From Rickettsiales bacterium (GTDB taxonomy: Bacteria; Pseudomonadota; Alphaproteobacteria; Rickettsiales; Anaplasmataceae), in contig JAITUS010000073.1 in NCBI GenBank assembly GCA_031286185.1, positions 1 to 6,994 of the forward strand: a stretch of DNA of 6,994 nucleotides. The letters are read 5' to 3'. The translations under genes were made by a program, and so were the position numbers. Every line of letters starts with the position of its first letter. The first letter of the stretch is position 1. Of the stretch, positions 6,854 to 6,994 are shown one piece after another. The notes below the pieces were generated by a model. That model saw nothing but the letters and a program-made list of their open reading frames with translations. It was not told the origin of the DNA and searched no databases.

Positions 6854-6994
6854 CACATGAAAAAACCAAAAGGCGCCGTATCTGTTCAGTGGAGCGGCAG
6901 AAAACGGTTAAATAAGCAAAATTGTTAGAATAAAGTGGGCTAAATAAGATGTAATGTGGTTGATTTGTTAACACTTTGCACGCTTTTAGGCGAA
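6819..6994 (-). CDS. Uncertain partial reverse-strand ORF at right edge
   Basis: One minus-strand frame is open from the window edge (first full codon at 6992-6990) to a TAA at 6819-6821, giving 57 codons without a start inside the window. The peptide includes NQPHYILFSPLYSNNFAYL and ends TLKPIKSLS. I recognise no domain. It covers the more GC-rich block and its stop lies in the palindrome. It could be the 3' end of a gene, a pseudogene fragment, or an accidental frame in a repeated element. Confidence 0.25.
   Translation of the reverse strand, partial: RLKACKVLTNQPHYILFSPLYSNNFAYLTVFCRSTEQIRRLLVFSCVLTLKPIKSLS

Larger units (their letters stand above)
6526..6994. other. 469-base right flank without a convincing gene
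   Basis: The stretch after the 405-residue gene has many stops in most frames. It contains a TATAAT (6642-6647) without a good -35, a perfect AGGAGG followed by a 14-codon ORF, an interrupted palindrome at 6817-6853, and a more GC-rich block around 6870-6910. No T-run terminator is evident just after the 405-residue gene. I see no tRNA, tmRNA, RNase P or SRP RNA landmarks. It may hold a dispersed repeat, a small RNA or decayed coding sequence. Confidence 0.5.

Noticed and set aside
6870..6900. tRNA-like stretch containing GTTCAGTGGAGCGGCAG
   Set aside because: It resembles a tRNA D-arm in part, but I find no matching acceptor stem, anticodon arm or T-arm at the right spacing.
6857..6928. 23-codon forward ORF starting MKKPKGAVSVQWSG
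   Set aside because: No ribosome binding site precedes it, it is very short, and it overlaps the longer reverse-strand open frame; there is no support for translation.

Overview
The window is AT-rich, compactly coded bacterial DNA that I read as Rickettsiales, most likely a Wolbachia endosymbiont. The codon use is A/T-heavy, LepA is a full-length bacterial type, and the orphan genes look like those of Wolbachia. The genus is an inference from style and family content, not a measured match.

Layout, left to right: a 186-base left flank holds a short perfect hairpin and an uncertain reverse-strand open frame running off the edge. A rightward pair follows: a YihY/BrkB-family inner-membrane protein (187-1098) and a YciK-like short-chain dehydrogenase/reductase (1108-1857). 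Only 9 bases separate them and the second ribosome binding site overlaps the first stop codon, so they look like one operon. This pair converges on a leftward pair: lepA, encoding elongation factor 4 (1923-3719), and upstream of it a malonyl-CoA decarboxylase (3784-5181). The 64-base gap between these two carries a plausible sigma-70-type promoter, so lepA may be transcribed both with the decarboxylase and alone. A 126-base divergent intergenic region separates the decarboxylase from a rightward 405-residue protein of unknown function (5308-6525), which starts with GTG and is preceded by an extended -10 promoter.

The last 469 bases (6526-6994) hold no convincing gene. They contain a perfect Shine-Dalgarno sequence with a 14-codon ORF, a 13-bp interrupted palindrome built from two GCTTAAGC blocks, and a reverse-strand frame open to the window edge. 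This could be a dispersed intergenic repeat or decayed coding sequence.

The genes do not form one obvious pathway: LepA acts in translation, the decarboxylase removes malonyl-CoA, the SDR and YihY genes are of uncertain role, and the 405-residue protein is a lineage-specific candidate, possibly a secreted one. I see no CRISPR array, rRNA, tRNA, insertion sequence or multi-gene defence-like system. The items most worth follow-up are the decarboxylase, the orphan protein and the structured right flank.
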